Positions 1 through 8,485 of a stretch of DNA of 64,000 bases are shown here, piece after piece. Position 1 is the stretch's first letter. Every line of letters starts with the position of its first letter. The position numbers and the translations under genes were made by a program. The notes under the pieces are model-generated. The model saw nothing but the letters and a program-made list of their open reading frames with translations, had not been told where the DNA came from and ran no database searches. The stretch lies in contig JACIXD010000012.1 in assembly GCA_014360645.1 (NCBI GenBank), positions 1-64,000 on the forward strand, given 5' to 3'. The DNA is from Actinomycetota bacterium (lineage in GTDB: Bacteria; Actinomycetota; Geothermincolia; Geothermincolales; RBG-13-55-18).

Positions 1-168
1 GATGTCATGGATGACATGCTTCATCTCCATTCCGTGCTCTCCATCGCCGACAGGGGAAGGGCGCCAGTCCGCAAGCTGGAGATGCCCACGAAGACCCAGG
101 CCGAAGTCCTAAAGGCCCTGGGATACCAGGTGGACAAGCGTGGGGTCTTACAGCCTCTGAGCCGCTGA
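1..168 (+). CDS. Transposase C-terminal end (IS1634-like), partial
   Basis: The frame is open from the first base of the window to the TGA at 166-168, giving the last 55 residues of a protein whose start lies outside. The end contains AEVLKALGY and GVLQPL. I recall this as similar to the tail of IS1634-family DDE transposases, which finish with a short 'alpha-helix, ALG, VLQ' segment. No terminal inverted repeat could be identified between here and the CRISPR array. The assignment rests on a short tail and is tentative. Confidence 0.45.
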   Translation, partial: DVMDDMLHLHSVLSIADRGRAPVRKLEMPTKTQAEVLKALGYQVDKRGVLQPLSR

Positions 169-251
169 TCACTATCCTATGCAGGCGTTTTACCGAGAGG
201 AAACGGTTTATCTCTTAAATTCCTGTTGCAGTTTCAATTAATCGACGAAAT

Positions 252-2475
252 GTTTCAATCTCCTGAACGGAGATTTTTCTTTTTCTACATTGCAATTGCA
301 GGATGGGCGCCACATCATAATCTAGTTTCAATCTCCTGAACGGAGATTTTTCTTTTTCTACGCGGTAGTTGAGGCGGTCTACCACCCAGATATACGTACC
401 GGTTTCAATCTCCTGAACGGAGATTTTTCTTTTTCTACTATTCTAGAAAGGTCTTCATGTTTACCACGCAAGCGCCCGTTTCAATCTCCTGAACGGAGAT
501 TTTTCTTTTTCTACTAGTATTAGAAACGCCGCGGCATTGTTAAGAGATGAGGTTTCAATCTCCTGAACGGAGATTTTTCTTTTTCTACTATCTATATCCT
601 GGCCTCGGAGCGCATCGCTCCGGGCTGTTTCAATCTCCTGAACGGAGATTTTTCTTTTTCTACCAATAACTGCGCTAATTCGGCGGCAGTCAATAGTTTT
701 TGTTTCAATCTCCTGAACGGAGATTTTTCTTTTTCTACCAACAAAAAACCTCCAGGCCGGGTCATGGCCTGGAAAGTTTCAATCTCCTGAACGGAGATTT
801 TTCTTTTTCTACGAGGAAGAGATAGAACGCATCCTTGAGGATATGAGCATCGTTTCAATCTCCTGAACGGAGATTTTTCTTTTTCTACAACGGGTATGCC
901 GTCAGGGCGACATCTATTTCCGCCCGTTTCAATCTCCTGAACGGAGATTTTTCTTTTTCTACTCCAGAACATCGCGGTGGCGCGGGAAGAGGAAGAGGAT
1001 GTTTCAATCTCCTGAACGGAGATTTTTCTTTTTCTACCTCGATATTACGAGGATGGATCGATTGGTTGGGGAGAGAGTTTCAATCTCCTGAACGGAGATT
1101 TTTCTTTTTCTACACGTAAGGAAGCCCGCTATCTGTCCCGCCTACACCATCGGTTTCAATCTCCTGAACGGAGATTTTTCTTTTTCTACCAGGGTAACCA
1201 GGACCGCTCCCCGCGGTCCAGCGAGGTTTCAATCTCCTGAACGGAGATTTTTCTTTTTCTACCGCCATCATCCGCGTCCACCTACTCTCGGAGACTGCCG
1301 CCGTTTCAATCTCCTGAACGGAGATTTTTCTTTTTCTACGGAGGAATTCTTGCGCGGGGATGAATTGATCGGGATATGTTTCAATCTCCTGAACGGAGAT
1401 TTTTCTTTTTCTACACGGTTCCCCTGCCGGAGCGGTGGCCACCTTCGACCCCCGGTTTCAATCTCCTGAACGGAGATTTTTCTTTTTCTACATTGATATC
1501 AATGACAAACTCCAGGCGGAAAAACTGTACCGCGTTTCAATCTCCTGAACGGAGATTTTTCTTTTTCTACCTGAGGGATGCGAGTATGGGGAGGTGCATA
1601 GTAAGTGTCGTTTCAATCTCCTGAACGGAGATTTTTCTTTTTCTACGAGAAAAAAATGATTTATGTCGATTTTGTCACGATAAAGTTTCAATCTCCTGAA
1701 CGGAGATTTTTCTTTTTCTACCCTAGAAGGTGGTTATGGGAGGAAGGAAGGAGGACGGGGAGTTTCAATCTCCTGAACGGAGATTTTTCTTTTTCTACTG
1801 ACTGAAAGGGTGCTCCAAATAAAACACGAATACGTGGTTTCAATCTCCTGAACGGAGATTTTTCTTTTTCTACCCGGCAAGAGGATTTATCGGCAGGGCG
1901 ATATCTATTTCCGGTTTCAATCTCCTGAACGGAGATTTTTCTTTTTCTACATGGTGTCCCAATGTTGGCCCGTGCTAGGTTGGAGGTGGTTTCAATCTCC
2001 TGAACGGAGATTTTTCTTTTTCTACTCGCAGATATGCACGTAAGTATGCATGAGCTTGTCAGGTTTCAATCTCCTGAACGGAGATTTTTCTTTTTCTACC
2101 CGGATATGACCTTCATTGTGCCACGCCTCACAATCTGGTTTCAATCTCCTGAACGGAGATTTTTCTTTTTCTACCTGGTATTGAGCCGGAGGTTCTCAAC
2201 GAGCTCCTCGATTGGTTTCAATCTCCTGAACGGAGATTTTTCTTTTTCTACAAGATTTCTGGACAGAGTAAATAGCAAAACTAGGAAGGTTTCAATCTCC
2301 TGAACGGAGATTTTTCTTTTTCTACTTGGAGGCTCTCCTGAAGAAGCGTGCATGATTAGCATGGTTTCAATCTCCTGAACGGAGATTTTTCTTTTTCTAC
2401 CTGGGTAATGGTGGAATAATTAAAGAGAGGTTGTGATGGTTTCAATCTCCTGAACGGAGATTTTTCTTTTTCTAC
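252..2475 (-). CRISPR. CRISPR array, 30 repeats / 29 spacers, type III-A associated
   Basis: There are thirty copies of a 37-nt repeat that starts GTTTCAATCTCC and ends TTTTTCTAC on the plus strand; I saw no variant copy, even at the far end. Spacers are 36-42 nt. Read on the minus strand, the repeat ends in ATTGAAAC, the usual 8-nt 5' handle of crRNAs in type I-B/III systems. It also contains a 6-bp hairpin (ATCTCC, loop GTTCA, GGAGAT) just before the handle, which Cas6 would use. The array is therefore transcribed leftward, downstream of cas1-cas2, with the leader at about 2476 and the trailer near 250. A GTTTCAAT at 231-238, only 21 nt from the terminal repeat, may be a decayed repeat remnant. 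Confidence 0.99.
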
Positions 2476-2596
2476 GCTTCACGAATTTTACCTCATTTTA
2501 AAAGGTACTTTGTGCGAAATCGCGACGATCCAAGATCAATGCCCATGATCGTATCTCCATTTCCCCGCTGTAATGACCTTCAGATGACTTTAACTG
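2476..2596 (-). promoter_or_regulatory. CRISPR leader (putative)
   Basis: This AT-richer stretch abuts the repeat at 2439-2475, which is the leader side given the ATTGAAAC handle orientation. On the minus strand it contains TTTTAAAATGAGG and TAAAAT close to the first repeat, but I could not find a convincing -35 element at the right distance. New spacers would be inserted here by Cas1-Cas2. The leader extent is a guess; the real boundary may lie nearer the hairpin at 2654. Confidence 0.6.
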
Positions 2597-2653
2597 ATGT
2601 CAGAAACATACCTTGAGCTGGATTTTTGCATCATCGCGGCCTGGAATAACAGC

Positions 2654-2701
2654 CTTGCGACGACCCCCGAGGTTTCCGGTCTCCTCGGAGGTCGTCGCAA
2701 G
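2654..2701. repeat. 19-nt near-perfect inverted repeat between cas2 and the leader
   Basis: Arms 2654-2672 and 2683-2701 pair at 18 of 19 positions (one C/A mismatch) around a 10-nt loop. The structure would be a very stable hairpin in transcripts of either strand. It lies 237 nt past the cas2 stop and before the array, so it could attenuate cas-operon read-through into the array. Neither side has a run of T, so it is not a textbook intrinsic terminator. The rest of 2597-2937 shows no convincing gene; the 102-codon plus-strand frame there spans the hairpin and resembles nothing I know. Confidence 0.7.
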
Positions 2702-2937
2702 CCCTCCACTTCAAATCCTACGCTTCAAGATGCATGGTGTGCCTCAGAGGTTGAGCAACAACATGTGATGGGTAGGGCTCAATACCTCGCAAATATAAAG
2801 GCGTCAGCCAGGCAAACGGCGGAATACACGCCCTCGAACGCTATTCGGCTTTCAAGGTACTCGCATGCAACGCTTACAAACGGCCGCATGAAAGGAGTGC
2901 TCTAGGCTCCTTTTAAACAGTATATCACGGCTTCCGG

Positions 2938-3225
2938 TCATGCCACGTAGATGTCCACGTCATGCGAGAAAACCCCTTCGCCCATGATCTCGCTTCTCTC
3001 CACGCATGACTGGCAGATCTTATAAAAGCGCACCAGGGCCTCGTTGTCCGAGATTATCTCCTCCAGCGCTTCCTTCATCTCATGGTATTTCCCCTCGCTG
3101 AGCACGCATTCGAACACGCTCAGCTGCACGTGGTCGCCGTAGTTCTTGAGCTCGTTACAGACCTTCGTCCGCACGCGGTCATTGGGGATATCGTAGACGA
3201 CGACCACGAAATGCCTGACCTGCAT
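2938..3225 (-). CDS. cas2: CRISPR-associated endoribonuclease/integrase subunit Cas2
   Basis: This 95-residue protein has the Cas2 size and ferredoxin-like pattern. It opens with a beta strand and the metal-site region VVVVYDIPND (Asp at about residue 12), and contains the NYGDHVQLSVFEC segment typical of the family. Cas2 dimers bridge two Cas1 dimers in the spacer-integration complex. The gene starts 9 nt after cas1 ends and is the last gene of the leftward cas operon before the leader and array. Nothing appears broken. Confidence 0.97.
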   Translation of the reverse strand: MQVRHFVVVVYDIPNDRVRTKVCNELKNYGDHVQLSVFECVLSEGKYHEMKEALEEIISDNEALVRFYKICQSCVERSEIMGEGVFSHDVDIYVA

Positions 3226-3234
3226 GGGTCGCTC

Positions 3235-4227
3235 CTAACGGGATAGGTAGGGGCGGTAGGGTTTGCGGCCCTGCAGGTCCGCCACCAGCCTGCGAGCCTG
3301 CAGTTGGAAGGCCACCAGGTGATTCACCGGGTTGTCGCGGTCCGGGTGCTTGAACTCCCCGTAGAGCCTCTGGTTGTATTGGGCCACGAACTCCTTTAGG
3401 GCCTTCTCGCTCAGGAAGACCGAACCGTCCTTCTCACGGAAGTCGCCACTATTCAGTATCCCTTTGTTTACACAGGTCAGGGCGAGCGAGTCCACCAGCT
3501 CGGGCCGCCATTCCTCCATAAGGTCCAGGGCGAGAGAAGGCCTGCCGTAGCGGTCGCCGTGGAGGAAGCCCTGGTAAGGGTCCAGGCCTGCCGATTCCAG
3601 GGCAGACCATATGTTGCTCAGCAGTAGGGAATAGCCGAAGCTCAGGAGGGCGTTGAAGGCGTCACGGGGCGGCCTGCGAGTCCTGCAAGGGAAGGCGAAC
3701 TCCTCGGGCAGCAGTTCCCGCAGGGCGGAGAAATATACCGCTGAAGCGCGACCCTCCAGGCCTCGCACCTCATTCAGCGTATCCGCGCCGTGCAGTTCCG
3801 CGAGGCAATGCTTGAGCGCGTTTATGGGTTCCTCCATGCCAGTAAGCCCCCTGCGTCGGCGCTGGCGCTGGAGAATTATCCTTTGGTTGTGCACCTTGCC
3901 GTGCACGAAGCTCTTGGCAAGGTCGAGGCACCTGCACGCGTCTTCCGTGGCCAGGAACTGCAGGCGCCGCAGGGTACCGTGATTGGTGAAGCCCGGCCAG
4001 AGGTGGCCTTTCAGCCTCCCGCGCATGCTGAGGAAGGACACCCCGACGTTCGCCTTGAGCAGGTAGTCAAGGATGGGAACGGTGAAGGACACGTTCCCGT
4101 AGATGATAATCTGGTCCAGCTTGAAGCCGGGGATGTCCGAGATCACCTTGTCGTCTTTCTCGACGATGATCCGGGCACCCTTGCGCCTCAGTTTTGCTCC
4201 TTGTTCAAGTACATAAAGTATCGCCAT
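3235..4227 (-). CDS. cas1: CRISPR-associated integrase Cas1
   Basis: Cas1 is the metal-dependent integrase that inserts new spacers at the leader. The start ATG at 4227 is preceded by GAGGAGG at 6-8 nt and gives 330 residues; an open frame continues 26 codons upstream but lacks family similarity. The N-terminal beta domain (MAILYVLEQGAKL) is followed by the alpha domain with the catalytic residues: Glu in GLEGRASAVYF, His in QGFLHGDRYGRPS, and the acidic LALDLMEEWRP helix. It lies between cas6 (180 nt away) and cas2 (9 nt away). There is no reverse-transcriptase fusion. Confidence 0.97.
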   Translation of the reverse strand: MAILYVLEQGAKLRRKGARIIVEKDDKVISDIPGFKLDQIIIYGNVSFTVPILDYLLKANVGVSFLSMRGRLKGHLWPGFTNHGTLRRLQFLATEDACRCLDLAKSFVHGKVHNQRIILQRQRRRRGLTGMEEPINALKHCLAELHGADTLNEVRGLEGRASAVYFSALRELLPEEFAFPCRTRRPPRDAFNALLSFGYSLLLSNIWSALESAGLDPYQGFLHGDRYGRPSLALDLMEEWRPELVDSLALTCVNKGILNSGDFREKDGSVFLSEKALKEFVAQYNQRLYGEFKHPDRDNPVNHLVAFQLQARRLVADLQGRKPYRPYLSR

Positions 4228-4407
4228 CTTCAGTCCTCCTCGGGCAATCAATAATACGAACGTGGGAACGCCGTGTAACATGGGCCGGGGTGGATGCGCG
4301 GGCACCGCCGCAGGGACAGGGGGCCCCGGGCAGGGGCTGAGCGAGCGGGGGAGGGCAAGAAGAAGCAGGGAGCGCTCAATCGCGCATAGCCGGAATCCCG
4401 GGCACGG

Positions 4408-5229
4408 TCACGCCGCCGGTAACTCGGGCGTGGTGCCGAAGCGGACCTGCCCCATGCCCATGGTGGTCTTCATTCCCAGCCCGGAATACTCGCAGAAGCG
4501 CGCCAGGAGATGCATGGCCCGGCGCAGGTCCTCGTCCTCGGTGCCCAGGATATACTCACAGCGGCCCACCACGCCCACATGGCGGAAGCGGTCGAAATGC
4601 AGGATATGGGTGGAAAGGCTGAAGCGCGAGGGCTGCACGTATCTTTCGGCCAGCTCGTGCAGGTTCGTGCCGAGGTCGACGCGGGATATGGCCGACCATG
4701 CCCGGTTGGCGCTCTGCCACACCAGCCGGGGCAAGGGGAAGAGCATGTTGCGCCCGCCGCTCCGGAAAGCGGTCGGGGTCACGAACCTCAAGGTCAGCTT
4801 GCGCGGTGGCGGCTTCCTCTGCACTATGCACTCGCGGTAGAGGTCATCTGCGTCCACCGCGCCGGCTCGGGTTCCCGCCACGATGAGCTCGGCCTCGCCC
4901 AGCCGGAGGGGGCGCCCCTCCATCCCAGGGAGGATCTCCTCCACCCACAAGCGGGCTAAGCTCTCCTCGAGCATGGTGAAGCGCAGAGTGTAGCACTTTC
5001 CGGCGCCCAGCCTTAGCCTGCCCTGGCCGAGCGACTCCATCTCGCCCATGAGAGTGGAGACGGTGTACGGCTTGGGCGGCTTCATGTCGTGCAGGCGTGC
5101 GGACAACGCCTCGTCCGCCTCTCTCACCAGGTCAAGGAAAACGGCGTTCAAGCGCTGTCCGCCCCCCGCGGATATCTCCATCGTGTCCGGTGCCATCAGG
5201 TCAAGGCACGACTCCAAAAGCAGGCTCAA
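4408..5229 (-). CDS. cas6: CRISPR RNA-processing endoribonuclease Cas6
   Basis: This protein cuts the pre-crRNA at the repeat hairpin to leave the ATTGAAAC handle. It has 273 residues from a TTG start at 5229, chosen because AGGAGGG lies about 8 nt upstream. The C-terminus carries the Cas6/RAMP glycine-rich loop (GLGMKTTMGMGQVRFG, about residues 250-265). The middle RKLTLRFVTPTAFRS is a typical RAMP beta-strand followed by the 'TPT.F' motif of the pfam10040 Cas6 family. The likely catalytic His cannot be chosen with confidence. It lies between the CARF/HEPN gene (119 nt) and cas1 (180 nt) on the same strand, so co-transcription is likely. Confidence 0.92.
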   Translation of the reverse strand: MSLLLESCLDLMAPDTMEISAGGGQRLNAVFLDLVREADEALSARLHDMKPPKPYTVSTLMGEMESLGQGRLRLGAGKCYTLRFTMLEESLARLWVEEILPGMEGRPLRLGEAELIVAGTRAGAVDADDLYRECIVQRKPPPRKLTLRFVTPTAFRSGGRNMLFPLPRLVWQSANRAWSAISRVDLGTNLHELAERYVQPSRFSLSTHILHFDRFRHVGVVGRCEYILGTEDEDLRRAMHLLARFCEYSGLGMKTTMGMGQVRFGTTPELPAA

Positions 5230-5348
5230 TGCCAGATCCCTCCTGAGCCATGGTTATCGCCGGTGACGGAGCCGAAAGCGCGGCAGAAGAGTCGGACCTG
5301 CCTAAATCCGGCCAGGACGCAGCCATTTATGCTCATGATCACTTCAGC

Positions 5349-6812
5349 TCACAGCCTTATGAAGTTGTGACGGTCCACGAGGTCGTCGAGGTCCTCGCCC
5401 ATGATGTTGGCGAGGCGCCCGAGTACAAGGTACGCCTGCTGAGTGAACTCTTCCACGTTGCCGTCGGTGGCGCGCTTGTTGCCATGGATGAGGATCAGCT
5501 CGTTTCTCTTATCTACCGTCTTATGAAATCTCTTCAAACCATCGACGCCTTCTCTTCGCCAGAGTGGATCATCAAAGGCGGCGAGCAGGATGTGCCCGTG
5601 CATCATGCCCAGATCACGCGGCATCCTCACATAGTCGTTTCCGTAAACCTGCCGTGCAAAGTGCTCGTACCTGGCCTTTACCGCTTCAGGAACTAGTTCC
5701 CACCTGAGATTGTCGGTATCGAAGCCTTCCACGCCCTCCGATTCTATCTGTGCCAACCGCAGCTGCGAGACCAGCTCCAGGCAGCGGTAGATCCTCACCA
5801 CCGCGTCGTCGGGCGCTCCCGCTAGCTCTCTCCGCGCCGCGTTGCAGTAGAGGTCGACCGCCAGGTGCAGCCCGAACTCGGGAGACCTCCTTAAGACCTT
5901 GAACAGGCTCTCTCCCCTTGCCTCTCGCGAGAGCGTCTCGAGGACCATCAGGTTGCTGTCCAACCCGTCCAGGTCCACCTCAAGCTCGAACCTTTTGGCG
6001 GATTCCCTTGCTTTTCGAAGCTCTTCGCATGCCCGCCTGAAGTGGAACCTGTCCCAGAGGGAATACCCACGGACGATCCTTTCGAGAGTCTCCACCCGCG
6101 TCGCCACGGAAAGCGCCCTCTTGCCCTGGATCTCTCCCCTGACCTCTCTCAACTTCTCCGCAGCCGCCTCGAAGCTCCCGGCGTTGAACAGGTCCAGGCA
6201 CTGCCGGATCTTCAGCTCCCCCAGGGTGATGTAGGGGTTGGGCAGCTGGGTGAGGTATTCCGTGCCCGGCATGGGGGTCCTCAGCTCCGCGAGGTATTTC
6301 TCGTGGTCGACGTACAGGATGTCTATACCCAGGAAATTCGCCGCCGCCGCGGCCGCACTGACCATCGATTTCTTTCCCCCGGTATTGTCCAGGGCACAGC
6401 GCATCTCGCCCTCCCGCGACCACTCCTCCCAGCGCCTGCCGATCTTCTCGTATATATCCACCGGGTCGTCGGGATTCACCTTCTCGCGATCGTAGTGCAC
6501 CTCGTGCCGGCGGAGAAAATCAACCTCCTGGATCACCCTGGACAGGTGCGCTTCCGTGTCGGCAGTGTAGATGAAGAACACCCTGGAAGGCCTGACCGCG
6601 TCAAGGGTGAGGATGAGGGGCTGGGGAGTCGTGCCCACGGTCATGATCAGGGCGTCGTACCTGTTCTTGAACTCGGTGCACTTGCGCCGGAATTCCCCGC
6701 GGATGAGCGGGAACAACTCATCCCAGTAGAGCTTATCGGCCTCTTCCTTGCGTCCTGATTCGTGCAGCTCCAACCACTTCTCGCGCAGAGCGTCTATCCT
6801 CTTTCCCCCCAT
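5349..6812 (-). CDS. CARF-HEPN ribonuclease, TIGR02710/Csm6-like, cOA-activated effector
   Basis: This 487-residue ancillary effector of type III CRISPR. The CARF (ligand-binding) domain shows the TVGTT motif at residues 58-62 and DNTGGKKS at 142-149, matching the TIGR02710 branch of CARF proteins. The C-terminal domain has an HEPN ribonuclease motif, R436-(6 residues)-H443 (RNELILIH). In this family, binding of cyclic oligoadenylate made by Cas10 switches on non-specific RNA cleavage. The start at 6812 follows GAGGAGGAGGG. It lies 62 nt downstream of the sigma-factor gene and upstream of cas6. CARF assignment is strong; nuclease activity is inferred from the motif. Confidence 0.9.
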   Translation of the reverse strand: MGGKRIDALREKWLELHESGRKEEADKLYWDELFPLIRGEFRRKCTEFKNRYDALIMTVGTTPQPLILTLDAVRPSRVFFIYTADTEAHLSRVIQEVDFLRRHEVHYDREKVNPDDPVDIYEKIGRRWEEWSREGEMRCALDNTGGKKSMVSAAAAAANFLGIDILYVDHEKYLAELRTPMPGTEYLTQLPNPYITLGELKIRQCLDLFNAGSFEAAAEKLREVRGEIQGKRALSVATRVETLERIVRGYSLWDRFHFRRACEELRKARESAKRFELEVDLDGLDSNLMVLETLSREARGESLFKVLRRSPEFGLHLAVDLYCNAARRELAGAPDDAVVRIYRCLELVSQLRLAQIESEGVEGFDTDNLRWELVPEAVKARYEHFARQVYGNDYVRMPRDLGMMHGHILLAAFDDPLWRREGVDGLKRFHKTVDKRNELILIHGNKRATDGNVEEFTQQAYLVLGRLANIMGEDLDDLVDRHNFIRL

Positions 6813-6874
6813 TCAGCCGCCCTCCTCCTCAAAAGCACCTTCGCTCGTTCCATGCGATGCCCGCCATGCCCGCA

Positions 6875-7528
6875 TTATAAACCAACCTTCTTCCGGCAGG
6901 CACGGCGCAGCCTCGCTTTGAGGCGGGAATAGCGCATGCGCAGGCTCTCCTCGCTTTGCCCCATCAGGCCGGCGATCTCGCTCCACGCCAAGCGTTGCTC
7001 TTCGCGCATGACGATCAGCCGCATCTCGTCGTCTTCGAGCGAGGCGAGCAGGCTGCGTGCGCACGCGTGCTCCTCCTCCCGCAGGCAGCACTCCTCCGGG
7101 CCCTCGTTCATGCCGGCGGCGTCGGCCAGTAGCTCATAGGCCAAGCTCCCATCCGCGCCCGCTTCCGCATCAGCGCCGTGGGGGTGGAGCTCCGCCTCGT
7201 GAAGGTAAAGCCTTTTCCTGCGCGCTTCCTTGCGGTGGTGGTCGATGGCCAGGTTCCTGGCTGTGGCCAGAAGGGAGTTACGGCAGTGGGCGCGGTCTTC
7301 CCAGCGAGGACCGGAGCTTTCCGCCCTGGAGAGCATCCTTTCCACCGCCCCGTGAAGGAGGTCTTCCTCCATGCCCTCGAGGGTGTAGGGGCTGTTCCTG
7401 ATGATGCGCAGCAGGAAGAGTCGCTCCTCCCGGTAGACGGAAAAGAGCATCTCCAATCCGTCGTCGGGAAGGTCGCGGTCCTTCCAGGCCTTGCCGACCC
7501 CGGCCGGCGAGCTTTTCCTCTCGCGCAT
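6875..7528 (-). CDS. ECF-type RNA polymerase sigma-70 family factor at the head of the cas operon
   Basis: This 217-residue protein resembles ECF sigma factors. The sigma-2 region ends with LLATARNLAIDHHRKEARR (about residues 86-105), equivalent to the -10 binding helix. Sigma-4 (about 160-215) contains a helix-turn-helix, LAWSEIAGLMGQSEESLRMR, followed by a basic tail. An insert of about 40 residues separates the two regions. It is the first gene of the leftward operon, 62 nt before the CARF/HEPN gene, with its own sigma-70 promoter and an SD-sequestering hairpin upstream. No anti-sigma gene is adjacent. A role in controlling the CRISPR locus is inference; alternatively it is an unrelated island regulator. 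Confidence 0.88.
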   Translation of the reverse strand: MRERKSSPAGVGKAWKDRDLPDDGLEMLFSVYREERLFLLRIIRNSPYTLEGMEEDLLHGAVERMLSRAESSGPRWEDRAHCRNSLLATARNLAIDHHRKEARRKRLYLHEAELHPHGADAEAGADGSLAYELLADAAGMNEGPEECCLREEEHACARSLLASLEDDEMRLIVMREEQRLAWSEIAGLMGQSEESLRMRYSRLKARLRRACRKKVGL

Positions 7529-7535
7529 GCGATTA

Positions 7536-7567
7536 CCTCCTTCTCAAGGAGGCACAAGGGCGCCTCC
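7536..7567 (-). promoter_or_regulatory. Shine-Dalgarno hairpin with alternative pairing (RNA switch candidate)
   Basis: On the minus strand the SD AAGGAGG (7542-7536), 7 nt before the sigma-factor ATG, pairs perfectly with CCTCCTT (7552-7546) across a 3-nt GAG loop. The same middle segment, GCCTCC (7553-7548), can instead pair with GGAGGC (7567-7562) across an 8-nt loop, which would free the SD. Two mutually exclusive stems around a start codon are the layout of a translational switch such as a thermosensor, leader-controlled or protein-bound element. The pairing is read directly from sequence; its function is inferred. Confidence 0.6.
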
Positions 7568-7724
7568 ACTCGCCGCTTTCTCGCGGTAACCGCATGCTCT
7601 TCCCGCCCGCCGAGGGCGGTTTTCAAGGTCCAAGACGCAAACACGCCACTGTATCCGCAAAGGCGCCTCAATGGAGACGCCACTCGATACAGCGGCTCGT
7701 CAACGCCCGTATAAGAGCATTTCT

Positions 7725-7753
7725 TATATACCATGGTACAGGCAAAGCGTCAA
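7725..7753 (-). promoter_or_regulatory. Sigma-70 promoter for the sigma-factor/cas operon
   Basis: On the minus strand TTGACG (7753-7748) and TATATA (7730-7725) are separated by exactly 17 nt. Transcription would start near 7717, giving a leader of roughly 190 nt that ends in the SD hairpin before the sigma-factor gene. The long leader contains further GC-rich inverted segments (e.g. CCGCCCTCGGCGGGCGG near 7600). Confidence 0.6.
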
Positions 7754-8485
7754 AGGAGCATGCCGCTTTCCCGGGGCAGGCCGATGGCGCCTGACCGTGG
7801 CATCCCGGTGGGGTTTACGAGCTACTCTGCTGCGAGCCCCGTTGCCGTCGTCGCCACCCGTGATGGAATGCCAGTGCGGGAGATCGGCCAGAACCCGACG
7901 GTATACGCCCCAAGAATTTATTTACGGACACTTAACCTATATCACCCCCTTCCTTGATCGGCGCATCATTCTTCTTCCCCTGCCTCGTGACTCGCATGGA
8001 TGGACAGCGTTCATCCGCAGCCGGCATTGGGTTCCCGGGTCGATGCGGCAGACGCCCTCGATGGAGGGAAGGGCTACATGGGCTTCGCGCCTTCATCGGG
8101 CCCACGTTCGGGCACCTCTTCCCTCCCTTCCGCTCGCCCAATAAATACCGATCCTGCACGAGTGGGCGCATATACGTCTCACGGAGGGACCGCTGCCCCG
8201 GCGCTATCAACACCTGCGTCCGCGGAAATAGGTCGCCCACAAAGATTACGATTCCATAGCGCAGATGTAACGGAAGATTATAAAGGTTCGCCGCGAGGCG
8301 GGCCCGTCACGGAAAGTCGTCACTTCCGACTACTTTCCTCGGTTGCGGGAAGACGCGCGTTACGTATTGCGGATATGGGCGTAAGTAAGGTTGGGAAGGC
8401 CTGATAGTTGGTGTCTCGGCCGGATATCCCAAGGCTGGACGAAGAGGCAGGCGGGATGGCCGGCCGCATTGGTATGCATGCAGGG
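7754..8485. other. Unassigned ~730-nt stretch between the divergent CRISPR operons
   Basis: No frame here has a credible start, ribosome site and protein-like composition together. Several GC-rich inverted segments are visible, for example CCCTC-GATG-GAGGG near 8060 and GGGCCCACGTTCGGGC near 8097. It is unusually long for a divergent promoter region. It may hold a noncoding RNA, a decayed gene or a regulatory region; I cannot tell which. Confidence 0.4.

Noticed and set aside
592-2362. Several ORFs of 60-126 codons inside the CRISPR array with repeated EKEKSPFRRLK or FQSPERRFFFFY peptides
   Set aside because: They are translations of the CRISPR repeat itself; the spacing follows the 37-nt repeat and no ribosome sites exist.
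2597-2905. 102-codon plus-strand ORF between the leader and cas2
   Set aside because: It includes both arms of the 19-nt inverted repeat, has no good ribosome site, and resembles no family.
7108-8404. Multiple overlapping ORFs of 60-200 codons in the divergent CRISPR intergenic region
   Set aside because: Their amino-acid composition is rich in Arg, Pro, Ser and Ala, they contradict each other in frame, and none has a plausible start context. Those left of 7528 are shadows of the sigma-factor gene.
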